Notes: generated by a model from the letters alone, not told the origin. Positions 1-8,633 are shown, numbered from the stretch's first letter. The stretch is 64,000 nucleotides of DNA from Rhodocyclales bacterium (GCA_016235745.1 JACRJA010000009.1:1-64000), one strand, 5' to 3'. Made by a program: numbers and translations.

Positions 1-384
1 CCAGCGCACCTCTCCGGTGTAGAAGACGACGGGCAGCACCGGCGGCAGGCGCCGGCCCGTGATCTGTCCGACCTTGATGAGGTCCTGATACAGCAGCCCG
101 ACGTAGGTGATGAGCCGCACCGCCATCCAGGGGTCGATGCTACTCTGGAATTCGATGAGAAAGTAGAGGTAGAGCCAGTCTTTGTCCGTCTTGATCCGCC
201 AGATGACGTCGTCGGCGCGCTCGCGCAGGTCGTCGCTGACGTAGCTGGCGGAGACTTTTTCCAGGGTGGTGAAGTCGAGCCGTCCCAGCCGTTTGGCCGC
301 CGGCAGGAAGCCTTCGATGAGGTGCTGCACGACCTTGGGCGAGGAGAAGAGGTGCTTGTAGCTGGCGTCGTGGCGGGCGTTCAT
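1..384 (-). CDS. Rpn-family recombination-promoting nuclease / putative transposase, N-terminal part (cut by window edge)
   Basis: The minus strand reads from an ATG at 384 to the window edge, giving the first 128 residues. The start MNARHDASYKHLFSSP, followed by a segment with LIEFQSS and PVVFYTG, is characteristic of the Rpn (YhgA-like, PD-(D/E)XK) family. In that family the E-x-Q in LIEFQ is part of the nuclease core. Known Rpn proteins are DNA endonucleases that promote recA-independent recombination and are usually about 300 residues, so more than half the gene lies outside. There is no clear Shine-Dalgarno sequence before the ATG. Family recognition is from the motif pattern only; the role in this genome is unknown. 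Confidence 0.8.
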   Translation of the reverse strand, partial: MNARHDASYKHLFSSPKVVQHLIEGFLPAAKRLGRLDFTTLEKVSASYVSDDLRERADDVIWRIKTDKDWLYLYFLIEFQSSIDPWMAVRLITYVGLLYQDLIKVGQITGRRLPPVLPVVFYTGEVRW

Positions 385-781
385 GCGGGGTATTGGAACT
401 AGGCAGGGGCCGAACGAAAAGCGGGGGTCCCTTTGTTTGACTCCCGTTGTCTCAATCCCCTATATCTCGGGGCTATGTTTCAGACCACCTTTAAATTATT
501 TTTTAAAAAACAATGGGTTGCAACGTGGGTTCCCAATTTTTCGGCCCGTGCGCAAGCTGAGGGGTGGCGCACGGGCGGGACAGCGCGGTTCATTATGCGC
601 ACAAGGGGATGGACTGTCAAGGAGGGCATGTCACGATCCTGCACCTCATCCGCACGACCCGTTCGACCGGCGCCTCGCCGTCCATGCGCTCGTCGAAGCG
701 ATGCGGCTCATGACGCCCGATCCCTTGGCGGCTCGATGCAGCGATACAATGATCTGAATCCGAAGAGGGGAGGAGGCGATC
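385..781. other. 397-bp intergenic stretch with an AT-rich island and promoter-like sequence
   Basis: No convincing gene is visible between the divergent rpn and alkyltransferase genes. It holds a very AT-rich patch at about 489-513, including the 12-base palindrome TTTTTTAAAAAA at 499-510, which stands out in a GC-rich genome. It also holds a strong inverted repeat at 544-576 (listed separately). A TACAAT hexamer at 745-750 could be a -10 box for the downstream operon, but its -35 partner is poor. A 34-codon reading frame starting at 609 resembles nothing I know. Confidence 0.5.
544..576. repeat. perfect 10-bp inverted repeat (hairpin)
   Basis: GCCCGTGCGC at 544-553 is followed, after 13 bases, by its exact complement GCGCACGGGC at 567-576. 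There is no U-tract on either strand after the stem, so it is not a typical intrinsic terminator. It could be a cruciform, an operator or a factor-independent transcription end between the divergent genes. Confidence 0.55.
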
Positions 782-1351
782 ATGCGTGCGAGCTGCTTGC
801 CGCAAGACCAAGCGTTTCTCTGCTTTGCGCCGCCGGCGTTTCGCCAGCGGCATGCTGGCGTGCTTGTGCGCCACGGGGTGATCGGCTCGCCGTTCGGGCC
901 GCTGCTGCTTGCGCTCGCGCCGGAGGGGGTGTGCCGCGCGGAGTTTTTGGAGGAGGGCGAGTCGCTGGAGGAAAAGCTCGGCGCCTGGCAGGCGCGCTGG
1001 CCGTGGAGCGCGTGGGCGCCGTTCCTCGAGGCCGAGGGGGCGGCGCTGGCGGCGCGGTTTCTCGCGCGGGACCTGCCGGTCGTGGTGGAGGGAACTCCCT
1101 TTCGCGGCCTGCTGTGGCGTACGCTGCGCGAGTGCACCGCCGCCGGGCAGACGTGTTCGTATGGCGAGTTGGCGGCGCGGCTGGGCCGTCCGCGCCTGGC
1201 GCTGGCCGTGGGACAGGCGCTGGCGGCCAATCCCGTGGCTTGGCTCATCCCCTGCCACCGGGTGCTCGATGCCGGCGGCGGCTTGCGCGGTTTTCGCTGG
1301 GGGCTCGCGCGCAAGCGGGCGATGCTCGAGTGGGAGGGGTGCCGTGTCTGA
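782..1351 (+). CDS. ogt: methylated-DNA--[protein]-cysteine S-methyltransferase (Ogt/Ada C-terminal type)
   Basis: Transfers alkyl groups from O6-alkylguanine (and O4-alkylthymine) in DNA to its own cysteine, a suicide repair reaction. The active site PCHRV places the acceptor Cys at residue 158. The downstream stretch GFRWGLARK and the preceding LAANPVA are closer to the C-terminal domain of E. coli Ada (GYRWGVSRK, CAANKLA) than to human MGMT. At 189 residues it is a stand-alone enzyme without the Ada regulatory domain. The start is supported by GGGGAGGAGG just upstream. It overlaps the next gene by 8 bases and heads an operon with an ATP-grasp-like protein and SerC, an unusual company for a repair enzyme. 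Family certain; the exact symbol (ogt versus adaB) is a judgement. Confidence 0.9.
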   Translation: MRASCLPQDQAFLCFAPPAFRQRHAGVLVRHGVIGSPFGPLLLALAPEGVCRAEFLEEGESLEEKLGAWQARWPWSAWAPFLEAEGAALAARFLARDLPVVVEGTPFRGLLWRTLRECTAAGQTCSYGELAARLGRPRLALAVGQALAANPVAWLIPCHRVLDAGGGLRGFRWGLARKRAMLEWEGCRV

Positions 1352-2534
1352 ACCGCAAGCAGGCTATCTCGGCCTGGCACCCTTTCTGCGCGCGAGTCTG
1401 GGGGACGGGGATCTGGGATCGCTCGCCCGGCAGTGGCTCGATCGCGCCGGGCGGGAGGATTCGGCGGCGGCGTGGATGAACCTTGCCACGGCGCTCTTGT
1501 GCCTGGGGCAGACGCAGACGGCGCTCGCGGCCCAGCGCGAGGCGCTGGCGCGCGCCCGCACCTATGCGCTGCCAGGACCGGGCGGGGAGGCGCCGCGGCT
1601 CTTGCTGTTGGCGTTGCCGGGGCCGCTGTCGGCGAACACGCCGCTCGACTGTCTGCTGGAGGGGCAGGGGCTGCAGCTGGTGGTGCATTTCGTCGACCCC
1701 GCGGCTCCATTGGCCGGGGAGTTGCCGGAGCACGACGTGCTGATGTTGACGATGGGGGTGAGCGAGGCAGCGCTGCCGGTGCTCGCGGCGCTGCAGGCGC
1801 GGCTCGGTGCTTGGCCGCGTCCGGTGCTGAATGCGCCGGCGGCGATCTTGCGCACGGAGCGCGCCCGCTCGAGCCGTCTGCTCGCGGATGCGCCCGGCGT
1901 GCTCATGCCGCCGACGCGGCGCGTGCCGCGGGCGCTCTTGGCGGCGGCTGCGGCGGCCGGCGCCTGGCCCGAGGGGTTGGAGGCGCCGCCTTTTCTGCTG
2001 CGTCCGCCCGATTCGCAGGGCGGGCATGGCCTGGCGAGGATCGGCACGGCCGCTGAGCTCCCCGCGTATCTCACGGCGCAGCCGGAGGGCGAATTCTTCC
2101 TGACGCGCTACGTCGATTATGCCGGTCCGGATGGGCGTTTCCGCAAGATCCGGCTGACGCTGGTGGGCGGACAGGCGTTTCCGGTGCATCTGGCGGTGTC
2201 CGAGCACTGGATGGTGCATTACGTCAATGCCGGCATGTACAACGATGCCGCCAAGCGGGCGCAGGAGGCGGCGTTCTTTCGCGCTTTCCCCGAATTCGTC
2301 GACCGGCACGCGCCGGCGCTGTCGGCGCTCTCCGAACGGCTGGGGCTCGAGTATGTGTGCGTGGATCTGGCCGAGACGGCCGATGGGCGGCTGCTGATCT
2401 TCGAGGCCGATCCGGCGATGGTGGCGCACGCGATGGAGCCGGGGCCGGAGTTCGCCTACCGGCGCGAGGGGATCGCACCGCTGCGCGAGGCCTTTATCCG
2501 CTGGGTGCGGGCGAGGAGGGAGGGGTGGGAATGA
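1344..2534 (+). CDS. ATP-grasp-like protein with helical N-terminal region, function unknown
   Basis: A GTG start at 1344 lies inside the end of the alkyltransferase gene and is preceded by GGGAGGGGT, so the two are translationally coupled (396 residues). The N-terminal 80 residues are rich in Ala/Leu helices reminiscent of tetratricopeptide repeats (AAAWMNLATALLCLGQ). The C-terminal half looks like a divergent ATP-grasp fold: FLLRPPDSQGGHGL, then FRKIRLTLV, then LLIFEADPAMVAH, where the E-x-D could bind metal. No substrate can be named. The ATGA overlap with serC implies co-translation with an aminotransferase of serine synthesis. Homologues that I recall are annotated only as tetratricopeptide/ATP-grasp proteins. 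Possible role: carboxylate-amine ligation, which is inference. Confidence 0.6.
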   Translation: MSEPQAGYLGLAPFLRASLGDGDLGSLARQWLDRAGREDSAAAWMNLATALLCLGQTQTALAAQREALARARTYALPGPGGEAPRLLLLALPGPLSANTPLDCLLEGQGLQLVVHFVDPAAPLAGELPEHDVLMLTMGVSEAALPVLAALQARLGAWPRPVLNAPAAILRTERARSSRLLADAPGVLMPPTRRVPRALLAAAAAAGAWPEGLEAPPFLLRPPDSQGGHGLARIGTAAELPAYLTAQPEGEFFLTRYVDYAGPDGRFRKIRLTLVGGQAFPVHLAVSEHWMVHYVNAGMYNDAAKRAQEAAFFRAFPEFVDRHAPALSALSERLGLEYVCVDLAETADGRLLIFEADPAMVAHAMEPGPEFAYRREGIAPLREAFIRWVRARREGWE

Positions 2535-3628
2535 CGCTGTCGGCGAATGCGCGCAATTTCTCCGGCGGGCCGGGGGCTTTGCCGGAGACGGTGCTCGTGC
2601 AACTCAAGGAGGCAATGATCGCCGTGCCGGAGGTGGGGCTGTCGCTGCTGGGCATCAGCCATCGCTCGGACTGGTTCGCGGCGGTGGTGGCCGAAGTGGA
2701 GGCGCGGCTCAAGGCGCTGCTCGCGCTGCCGCCGGATTTTCACGTCTTGCTGCTGCAGGGCGGCGGGACGCTGCAGTTCGCCATGGTGCCGCTCGCGCTC
2801 GCGCGGGGCGCCGAAGTGCCGGCCGAGTACCTGCACACGGGCTATTGGAGCGGCAAGGCGATCGCCGAGGCGAGGAAGGTCGCGCCGGTGCGGGTAGTGT
2901 GGAGCGGCGAGGCCGAAGGGTTTCGCCGGCTGCCGGACGACGGGGAGCTCGCCTTCGATCCGCGCGCGCCCTATCTGCACGTGGTGACCAACGAGACGGT
3001 GGAGGGGCTGCAGTTCCACCGCCTGGTGGGGCTGGAAGAAGTGCCGCGGGTGGCGGACATGTCGTCCGACTTCCTTTCGCGCCCCGTCGATGCCGGGCGC
3101 TACGCCCTCATCTACGCCCATGCGCAGAAGAATCTCGGCCCGGCGGGGGTGACGGTGGTGCTGGTGCGCGAGGCGGTGCTCGAGCGCGCTCCCGAGGGCT
3201 TGCCGGCCATGCTGGACTACCGTGCGCAGGCGCAGGCGCATTCCCTTCTCAACACGCCACCGGTGTTCGCCATTTATGCAGTTCTGCTGGTGCTGCGCTG
3301 GCTCATGGACGAGATCGGCGGGCTCGCGGCGATGGCGGCGATCAACCGCGCCAAGGCCGAGCGGCTCTACGGCGCGATCGACGCGAGCGAGGGCTTCTAC
3401 CGCCCGCGGGCGCGGCGCGCCGACCGCTCGCTCATGAACGTGGTCTTCGATTTGCCCAACGAAGCGCTGCGCGCGGCGTTCTTGCAGGAGGCGAACCGGG
3501 CGGGCTTTGCCGGCTTGGCCGGTCACCGGGCGCTGGGCGGCATCCGCGCTTCGATCTACAACGCGGTGACGCTGGAGGCGGTCGAGGCGCTCGCCGACTT
3601 CATGGAGACGTTCCGGCGGCGGCATTAG
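2531..3628 (+). CDS. serC: phosphoserine aminotransferase
   Basis: A PLP enzyme converting 3-phosphohydroxypyruvate and glutamate to phosphoserine in serine (and pyridoxine) biosynthesis. The 365-residue protein has the SerC hallmarks: FSGGPGALPE at the N-terminus, GISHRS (phosphate contacts), AHAQKNLGPAG with the PLP lysine near residue 200, LLNTPPVFAIY, and GGIRASIYNA close to the end. The E. coli-type Arg in GGGRGQF is replaced here (GGGTLQF), as in the Gram-positive-like subgroup, so this alone does not argue against function. It starts in an ATGA overlap with the ATP-grasp-like gene. In Betaproteobacteria serC more often sits with pheA/aroA, so this setting is different. Confidence 0.92.
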   Translation: MTLSANARNFSGGPGALPETVLVQLKEAMIAVPEVGLSLLGISHRSDWFAAVVAEVEARLKALLALPPDFHVLLLQGGGTLQFAMVPLALARGAEVPAEYLHTGYWSGKAIAEARKVAPVRVVWSGEAEGFRRLPDDGELAFDPRAPYLHVVTNETVEGLQFHRLVGLEEVPRVADMSSDFLSRPVDAGRYALIYAHAQKNLGPAGVTVVLVREAVLERAPEGLPAMLDYRAQAQAHSLLNTPPVFAIYAVLLVLRWLMDEIGGLAAMAAINRAKAERLYGAIDASEGFYRPRARRADRSLMNVVFDLPNEALRAAFLQEANRAGFAGLAGHRALGGIRASIYNAVTLEAVEALADFMETFRRRH

Positions 3629-3667
3629 GCGGTTCGGCCGGATCGCGCACGGCGGCGGAGGAGCGGC

Positions 3668-4825
3668 TCATTCGCTCGGCCCGTCCAGGCGCTCCAGCGA
3701 CACCCAACGCCCCCCCTCGATGCGGGTGAGTTCGCCGCCCGTGCGCTGGCCGAGGTGGTCGGCGGGCGAGAAGCGGTAGCGCGGGCTGCCGAACATGTCT
3801 CCGGGATAGTCGAGCTTCTCGAGCGCCTGGGCGATCGCCGCCGGCGTGGGCTCGGGCGCTGCGGCGAGGGCGCGCACGAGGAGTTCGGCGGCGACGTAGC
3901 CCATGGCCGACCAGACGTTGGCTTCCGCGCCGTAGCGGGTGCGGTAGGCGTCGAGCCAGGCGAGCAGCTCGGGCGAGGCGCCTTCGCGGTAAGGGATGCG
4001 TAGGGGGTTGGTGACGCCGTAGAGCCCTTCGACGGCGGCTTCGCCCAGGGCGTGCGTCTGATCCGAATAGGCCGAGGCCGAGGTGAGGAAGAGCGGCTTC
4101 CAGCCCATCTCGCTGGCCGTGCGCAGGATGGCGACGGTCTCGCGCACCAGCGTGCCCAGGGCCACCAGTTCGCAGCCGGCCGCGCGCAGCCGCGCGATCT
4201 GGCCGGTGAAATCGGTGGCGCCGCGCGCGTGCCGCGCTTCCTGGGTGAGGGCAAGCCCCGCGCGCTCGAGCCCGGCGCGCACGCCGGCGCTCACTTCTTC
4301 GCCGAATTCGTCGTCCTGCACCAGGGTGCACACGCGCCGCAGCTGAGGGTGGCGGCGCAGCACGGCGCGCACCGCCGGGTCCATGTAGCTGCGATAAGGC
4401 GCGTAGATCTGGAATTTCAGCGGATGCAGCGGCGCATACGTGGCTTCGTGTGGCGAGAAGGGAAAGAGATGCAGCCGTTCGCGGCGCAGGATCTCGGGCA
4501 TGGTCGCCAGCACTACCGGCGTGCCCAGGTTGGAGAGGAAGGCGATCGCGCCGTCGCGTTCGATGAGCTTGCGCGCCGCGAGAATGGCGCGCTTGGGGTC
4601 GTAGCCGGTGTCTTCGACGAGGAGTTTCAGCGTGATTCCCGGCAGTTCGCCGCGCGCGTTCGCTTCGGCGAAGCGCATCTCCATACCGTTTTTCAGCGGT
4701 ACGCCCAAGAGCGCCGCCGGACCGGAGAGATCGAGTAGCGCCCCAACGCTGAGCACCTGCTCGGCGCGTACCGGGGCCGCAGTCAGGGCGATGAGCGCGA
4801 TGACAGCAAAGCAGAGGACGCGCAT
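3668..4825 (-). CDS. branched-chain amino acid-type ABC transporter substrate-binding protein (Peripla_BP_6)
   Basis: A periplasmic ligand-binding protein of 385 residues. A signal peptide is plain at the N-terminus (MRVLCFAVIALIALTAAPVRA, cleaved before EQ). The mature start VLSVGALLDLSGPAALLGVP and the following KNGMEMRFAEAN match the type I fold of LivJ/LivK and aromatic-acid binding proteins. It is the last gene of the minus-strand operon iclR-patB-livH-livM, 34 bases after livM. No ATPase genes accompany it. The ligand cannot be read from sequence; in this setting an aromatic or sulfur-containing compound is as likely as leucine. It converges with serC, with 39 bases between. Confidence 0.85.
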   Translation of the reverse strand: MRVLCFAVIALIALTAAPVRAEQVLSVGALLDLSGPAALLGVPLKNGMEMRFAEANARGELPGITLKLLVEDTGYDPKRAILAARKLIERDGAIAFLSNLGTPVVLATMPEILRRERLHLFPFSPHEATYAPLHPLKFQIYAPYRSYMDPAVRAVLRRHPQLRRVCTLVQDDEFGEEVSAGVRAGLERAGLALTQEARHARGATDFTGQIARLRAAGCELVALGTLVRETVAILRTASEMGWKPLFLTSASAYSDQTHALGEAAVEGLYGVTNPLRIPYREGASPELLAWLDAYRTRYGAEANVWSAMGYVAAELLVRALAAAPEPTPAAIAQALEKLDYPGDMFGSPRYRFSPADHLGQRTGGELTRIEGGRWVSLERLDGPSE

Positions 4826-4859
4826 GATCTTCCTTTAATTTCTGCGAACGTCTTCGATT

Positions 4860-5780
4860 TTAGTCCATTTTACGAAAAACCGCGATGAAAACGACGGCCA
4901 AGCCCAGCACCAGCGGATCCCAGCCGCCGAGCGTGCCGACGAGCGGGCGCAGGCGGTCGGCGAGTTCGGGCAGGGCGACGAAGGCCAGACTGGCGAGAAT
5001 GATCCCGACAGGACGGCGCAGACCGCCGAGAAAAGCGATGACGAGGAGTTCGAAGGAGAGCGGCAGGGCGAACTGTTCCGGACTGATGAAACCCAGCGTC
5101 TGCGCATAGGCCGCCCCGCCCAGGCCGCCGCACAAGCCGGAGGCGACGAAGGCGAGTTGGCGCACACCGCCTACGTCCAAGCCGAGCGCGAGCGCCGCCT
5201 CCGGTGCCTGGGCGAGCGCGCGCCAGGCGCGTCCGAGGGCGGTGCGATCGAGCCGGTACAGCAGCAGTACGGCAAGGCCGAGGCAGAGCGCGGAGCAGGC
5301 GAGCGCTGCGCTGGCCTCGTCGAAGGCGCTCAGGGCTGGCGGAGCGACGAAGCGGCCGGCGGTGCCGCCGGTGAAGGCGACGGCGCGCATCGCCAGCACT
5401 TCGGCGATGACGGCGCAGGCCATGCTCGCGAGCGCGAGCGGCAGGCCCGAGAGGCTGCGCGCCGGCAGCGCCATGGCGGCCCCGGCGAAGGCTCCGGCCG
5501 CGGCGGCGGCCGCGAGCGCGAGTGGCAGCGAATGGGGGGCGAGCGCGGCCCAGGCGTAGGCGCCGGCGGCCATCGCCGCGCCTTGTCCGAGGCAGACCTG
5601 GCCGGCGCGCCCCTGCACCAGGGCGAGCCCCAGGGCGGCGGTGGCCAGGGCGGCGGCGAGGGCGAGCAGATGGGCGAGGTAGCGCGCGCCGCCGCTCGCC
5701 CCGAGCGCGCCCACGGCGAGCACGAGGAGGGCGGCGAACAGCCAAGCGCGCCGGCGCGGATCCATGAGGAAACGGCTCAT
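4860..5780 (-). CDS. livM: branched-chain amino acid-type ABC transporter permease, LivM family
   Basis: An integral membrane protein of 306 residues made mostly of hydrophobic helices. It has the LivM-type signature ALGRAWRALAQAPEAALALG (the cytoplasmic EAA-like loop that docks on the ATPase) and ends with a LGLAVVFIAVF helix. The ATG at 5780 overlaps the livH stop by the ATGA arrangement, so the two permease halves are coupled. The usual C-terminal LivG fusion is absent, and livG/livF are not in the window. Function would be import of the ligand captured by the neighbouring binding protein, with ATPases supplied from elsewhere. Confidence 0.85.
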   Translation of the reverse strand: MSRFLMDPRRRAWLFAALLVLAVGALGASGGARYLAHLLALAAALATAALGLALVQGRAGQVCLGQGAAMAAGAYAWAALAPHSLPLALAAAAAAGAFAGAAMALPARSLSGLPLALASMACAVIAEVLAMRAVAFTGGTAGRFVAPPALSAFDEASAALACSALCLGLAVLLLYRLDRTALGRAWRALAQAPEAALALGLDVGGVRQLAFVASGLCGGLGGAAYAQTLGFISPEQFALPLSFELLVIAFLGGLRRPVGIILASLAFVALPELADRLRPLVGTLGGWDPLVLGLAVVFIAVFRKMD

Positions 5781-6622
5781 GGCGCCGCCGCGCGCTCCCG
5801 CGGCAGGGCGAGCAAGGCGGCGATGAGCACGAGCTGCAGCAGCAGCTCCTTGCCGCCGGGGGGAAGTTGCCAGGCGGCCAGGGCCTCGAGCACCCCCATC
5901 GCCACGCCGGCGGCGAGCACTGCGGGGCCCGGTTTCATGCCGCCCAAGACCGCCGCGGGAAAGGCATTGAGGGCGAGGCTGCCCAGATCGGGATGCACGA
6001 AGGTGATGGGGGCGGCCGCAAGCCCCGCCGCCACGGCGAGCACCGTGCCCACGCCCCAGGCTTGCCGCCGCAGCCGGGCGACGTCGATGCCCAGCCGCTC
6101 GGCCGTCGCGGCATCCTCGGCGCTTGCGCGCACGCGCCGCCCCCAGGCGGTGCCGCGCAGCAGCAGGGCAAAGGCCGAAGCCACGCCGGCGGCAGCGAGC
6201 ATCACCGCCCATTGCCGCGCCGCCAGCCCCAGCCAGCGCCCTTCGCCCACCCAGTCGAAACGGTACCAGCCCTGGGTGGCCGCCGGCAGGCTCAGGAGCG
6301 CGCCGCGCAGCGCGAGCGTCAGGCCGAAGGTGGCGAGCGTCGCCACCCAGGGCGCGCGCAGGCGCACCGGTTCGAGAACGCATCGCGCCGCGAGCGCCCC
6401 GAAGGCATAGCCGGCGGCGGTCGCCCCGAGGGCGGCGAGCGCGAGCGGCACCCCCAGCGCCGTGAGCCCCACCGCCACGTAAGCGCCGGCCGCCATCGCT
6501 TCCCCCTGCATGAAGGAGAGCACGCCGGTGGCGCGATAGAGGAAGACGAGGGAGAGCGCCGTCAGGCCGTAGAGGCAGCCCTGGGCGGCACCGCCGAGCA
6601 CGACCTCCGGCGCGAGGTTCAT
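5777..6622 (-). CDS. livH: branched-chain amino acid-type ABC transporter permease, LivH family
   Basis: A membrane permease of 281 residues. The opening GGAAQGCLYGLTALSLVFLYRATGV and FMQGEAMAAGAYVA correspond to the conserved LivH start (G...G..YAL.A.G..L.YG....N...G). RASAEDAATAERLGID is the cytoplasmic ATPase-contact loop. The start at 6622 is set by the ATGA overlap with the stop of the patB-like gene upstream. Longer in-frame readings would run back into that gene and are rejected. It pairs with LivM to form the channel. The missing ATPases are the main oddity of this locus. Confidence 0.85.
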   Translation of the reverse strand: MNLAPEVVLGGAAQGCLYGLTALSLVFLYRATGVLSFMQGEAMAAGAYVAVGLTALGVPLALAALGATAAGYAFGALAARCVLEPVRLRAPWVATLATFGLTLALRGALLSLPAATQGWYRFDWVGEGRWLGLAARQWAVMLAAAGVASAFALLLRGTAWGRRVRASAEDAATAERLGIDVARLRRQAWGVGTVLAVAAGLAAAPITFVHPDLGSLALNAFPAAVLGGMKPGPAVLAAGVAMGVLEALAAWQLPPGGKELLLQLVLIAALLALPRERAAAP

Positions 6623-7776
6623 GGCTGTCTGCGCGCGGCCTCGACTGCCCGGGCGAAGCGCCGCAGCCCTTCGGCGAGCCGCGTCCGCGGGCAGCCGAGA
6701 TTCAGGCGCACGAATCCGGGAGCGCCAAAGGCCGCGCCATCGGAAAGCCCCAGGCCATGGGCCTCGAAGTGCGCCGCCGCATCCCCGAGCGCCAGGCTGC
6801 GCACGTCGATCCACAAGAGGTAGGTCGCCTCCGGCTCGGCCACCGGCAAATCCAGCGTCCGGATCGCTTCCAGGGCAAACGCCACGTTACCACGTACATA
6901 CTCGAGGAGCGCCTCGCGCCAGGCCCAGCCGTCGCGGTAGGCCGCCTCGGCGGCGACCAGGCCGAAGAGATTGGGCGCGGAGGGGATGCGCCCGCGCAGC
7001 GCCCGGCGGTAGCGCGCCCGCAGCGTCTCGTCCGGGATCACGGCGAAGGCGCATTGCAGCGCCGGGATGTTCCACGTCTTGGAAGGGGCAAAGAGGGTGA
7101 TCGTGCGCGCGGCCACTTCCGGGGCCAGGGTGGCGATGGGGCGGTGGCGCCGCTCGCGCGTGAGCACCAGCCCGGCGTGGATGTCGTCACTCACGAGGAT
7201 GGCGCTGTGGGACAGCGCCAGCTCCGCCAGCCACGCCAGCTCTCTTTCATCCCACAGCCGTCCTGTGGGATTGTGCGGATGGCAGAGCAGCAAGGCGCCG
7301 ACGTCGCCCGGCGCGAAGGCCGCGACCATGGCCGCCTCGTCGTGCACCCAGCGCCCCTCGGTGCACACCAGATCGACCGCGCGCAAGCGCTTGCCGACGT
7401 TGGCCGGCGCGGCGAGAAAAGGCGGATAAACCGGCGTGTGCGTGACGATGGCTTCCCCCGGGGCGATGGCGCAGCCGAAGTGAAAGCCCGGGATCACCCC
7501 TGGCAGCCACACGAGCCATTCGGGGGCGATCGTCCAGCCATGATCGCGCGCGATGCCGGCACACACCGCGTCCACGAGCGAAGGCCAAGGGTCGGTGTAG
7601 CCATAGACCGGGTGCGCCAGCCGGCGCGCCAGCGCTTCCTGGATCTCGGGCGCAACGGCGAAGTCCATGTCGGCCACCCACATGGGAATGACGTCACGCC
7701 CGGCGTAGCGCCCCCATTTCTCGCCGGGAATCGTTGAGCGGTCGGGGGGGGAGTCGAAGTCGAAGGCAGGGCTCAT
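6619..7776 (-). CDS. patB: PatB/MalY-family PLP-dependent C-S lyase or aminotransferase
   Basis: A fold-type I PLP enzyme of 385 residues. Visible motifs are MWVADMDFAVAPEI near residue 32 (diagnostic of MalY/PatB), YGYTDP, CHPHNPTGRLW, SDDIHAGL and the PLP lysine in APSKTWNIP at about residue 233. Family members split cystathionine or other cysteine S-conjugates to a thiol, pyruvate and ammonia. Some act as regulators (MalY). It overlaps both livH downstream and the IclR gene upstream by ATGA, so it is locked into a transporter operon. This suggests uptake and processing of an S-conjugate or amino acid. The substrate is inference. Confidence 0.85.
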   Translation of the reverse strand: MSPAFDFDSPPDRSTIPGEKWGRYAGRDVIPMWVADMDFAVAPEIQEALARRLAHPVYGYTDPWPSLVDAVCAGIARDHGWTIAPEWLVWLPGVIPGFHFGCAIAPGEAIVTHTPVYPPFLAAPANVGKRLRAVDLVCTEGRWVHDEAAMVAAFAPGDVGALLLCHPHNPTGRLWDERELAWLAELALSHSAILVSDDIHAGLVLTRERRHRPIATLAPEVAARTITLFAPSKTWNIPALQCAFAVIPDETLRARYRRALRGRIPSAPNLFGLVAAEAAYRDGWAWREALLEYVRGNVAFALEAIRTLDLPVAEPEATYLLWIDVRSLALGDAAAHFEAHGLGLSDGAAFGAPGFVRLNLGCPRTRLAEGLRRFARAVEAARRQP

Positions 7777-8633
7777 GCGGCGGACTCCTGGCCCGGCGCT
7801 GCCTCGGCCTTCTCCTGGGGCCGCGGGGGCTTGCCGCCGATGCGCGCGGTGATGTCGGCCACGGCGCGGCGCATGGCCTGGGCGAGCGGCCCTTCCCAAG
7901 AAGCGTCGAAACGGCCCTCTGGCCCGAGCATGGTGAGCGCCAGGGTCAGATGCCCGAAGGCGTCGAACACCGGCGCCGAGAACGCATTGATGCCTGGAAT
8001 GGGATGGCCGAGCACGCGCGCCATGCCGTGGCGGCGTACCTCTTCGAGCGTTTCGCTGACGAAGGTGCGCGACAGGCGCAACGGCTCGCGTCCGCCCGAG
8101 AGACGTTCGAGCTCGCGCTCGATGAGCGGGCGGGTGAGGCGCTCGGGCAGATAGGCGGCGAAGACGCGGCCGGTGGCGGTGGTGAGCAGCCCCATGACAG
8201 TGCCGGGACGCATGTTCACGTGGATGGCGCGGGCCGATTCCTCGATGGCCACCACCGTGGCGCCGACGTTGCCCCACACGGCGATGGCCACGTTCTGCTC
8301 GGTCTCGTCGGCAAGGCGGGCGGCGACTTCGACTGCCGCGCGCACCGGGTTCAGCCCCTGCAAGGCGGTGAGTCCCAGACGCAAGGCGAAAGGGCCGAGC
8401 TTGTAGCGGCCGGTGAGCGGATCCTGCTCCACCAGGCCGAGTTTGCCGAAGCTCACCAGATAAGGGTGAGCCTTGGCCGGAGACATTCCTGCCGCCGCGG
8501 CCAGGTCGCGCAGCATCATGGGGGCGCCGTGCGCTTCCAGTGCGGTGAGCAGCGCCCCACCGACCTCGATCGACTGGATGCCGCGGCGCTCGCGCACGCC
8601 GTTCTCCGGCGCGAGAGGTTCGTTTCGTTCCAT
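7773..8633 (-). CDS. IclR-family transcriptional regulator
   Basis: A 286-residue regulator with an N-terminal winged helix (GIQSIEVGGALLTAL ... MLRDLAAAAGMSPAKAHPYLVSF) followed by the IclR ligand-binding domain (VNMRPGTVMGLLTTATGRVFAAYL; a GHPIPGINAFSAPVFDAFG segment near residue 210). The C-terminal tail is rich in Pro, Lys and Glu and probably disordered. It is first in a minus-strand operon with patB-livHM and the binding protein, and faces the aromatic cluster across 142 bases. An 18-bp near-palindrome lies in that gap and may be its operator. IclR members commonly respond to aromatic or small organic acids. The ligand is unknown. Confidence 0.9.
   Translation of the reverse strand: MERNEPLAPENGVRERRGIQSIEVGGALLTALEAHGAPMMLRDLAAAAGMSPAKAHPYLVSFGKLGLVEQDPLTGRYKLGPFALRLGLTALQGLNPVRAAVEVAARLADETEQNVAIAVWGNVGATVVAIEESARAIHVNMRPGTVMGLLTTATGRVFAAYLPERLTRPLIERELERLSGGREPLRLSRTFVSETLEEVRRHGMARVLGHPIPGINAFSAPVFDAFGHLTLALTMLGPEGRFDASWEGPLAQAMRRAVADITARIGGKPPRPQEKAEAAPGQESAA

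Noticed and set aside
609-713. Small open frame (34 codons) with an ATG in the 385-781 gap
   Set aside because: No recognisable family and composition typical of random GC-rich DNA; not called.
2531-3628. SerC as non-functional because the E. coli phosphate-binding Arg in GGGRGQF is absent
   Set aside because: Other SerC subgroups have GG(A/G)xxQF at this place, and all other motifs including the PLP lysine are intact.
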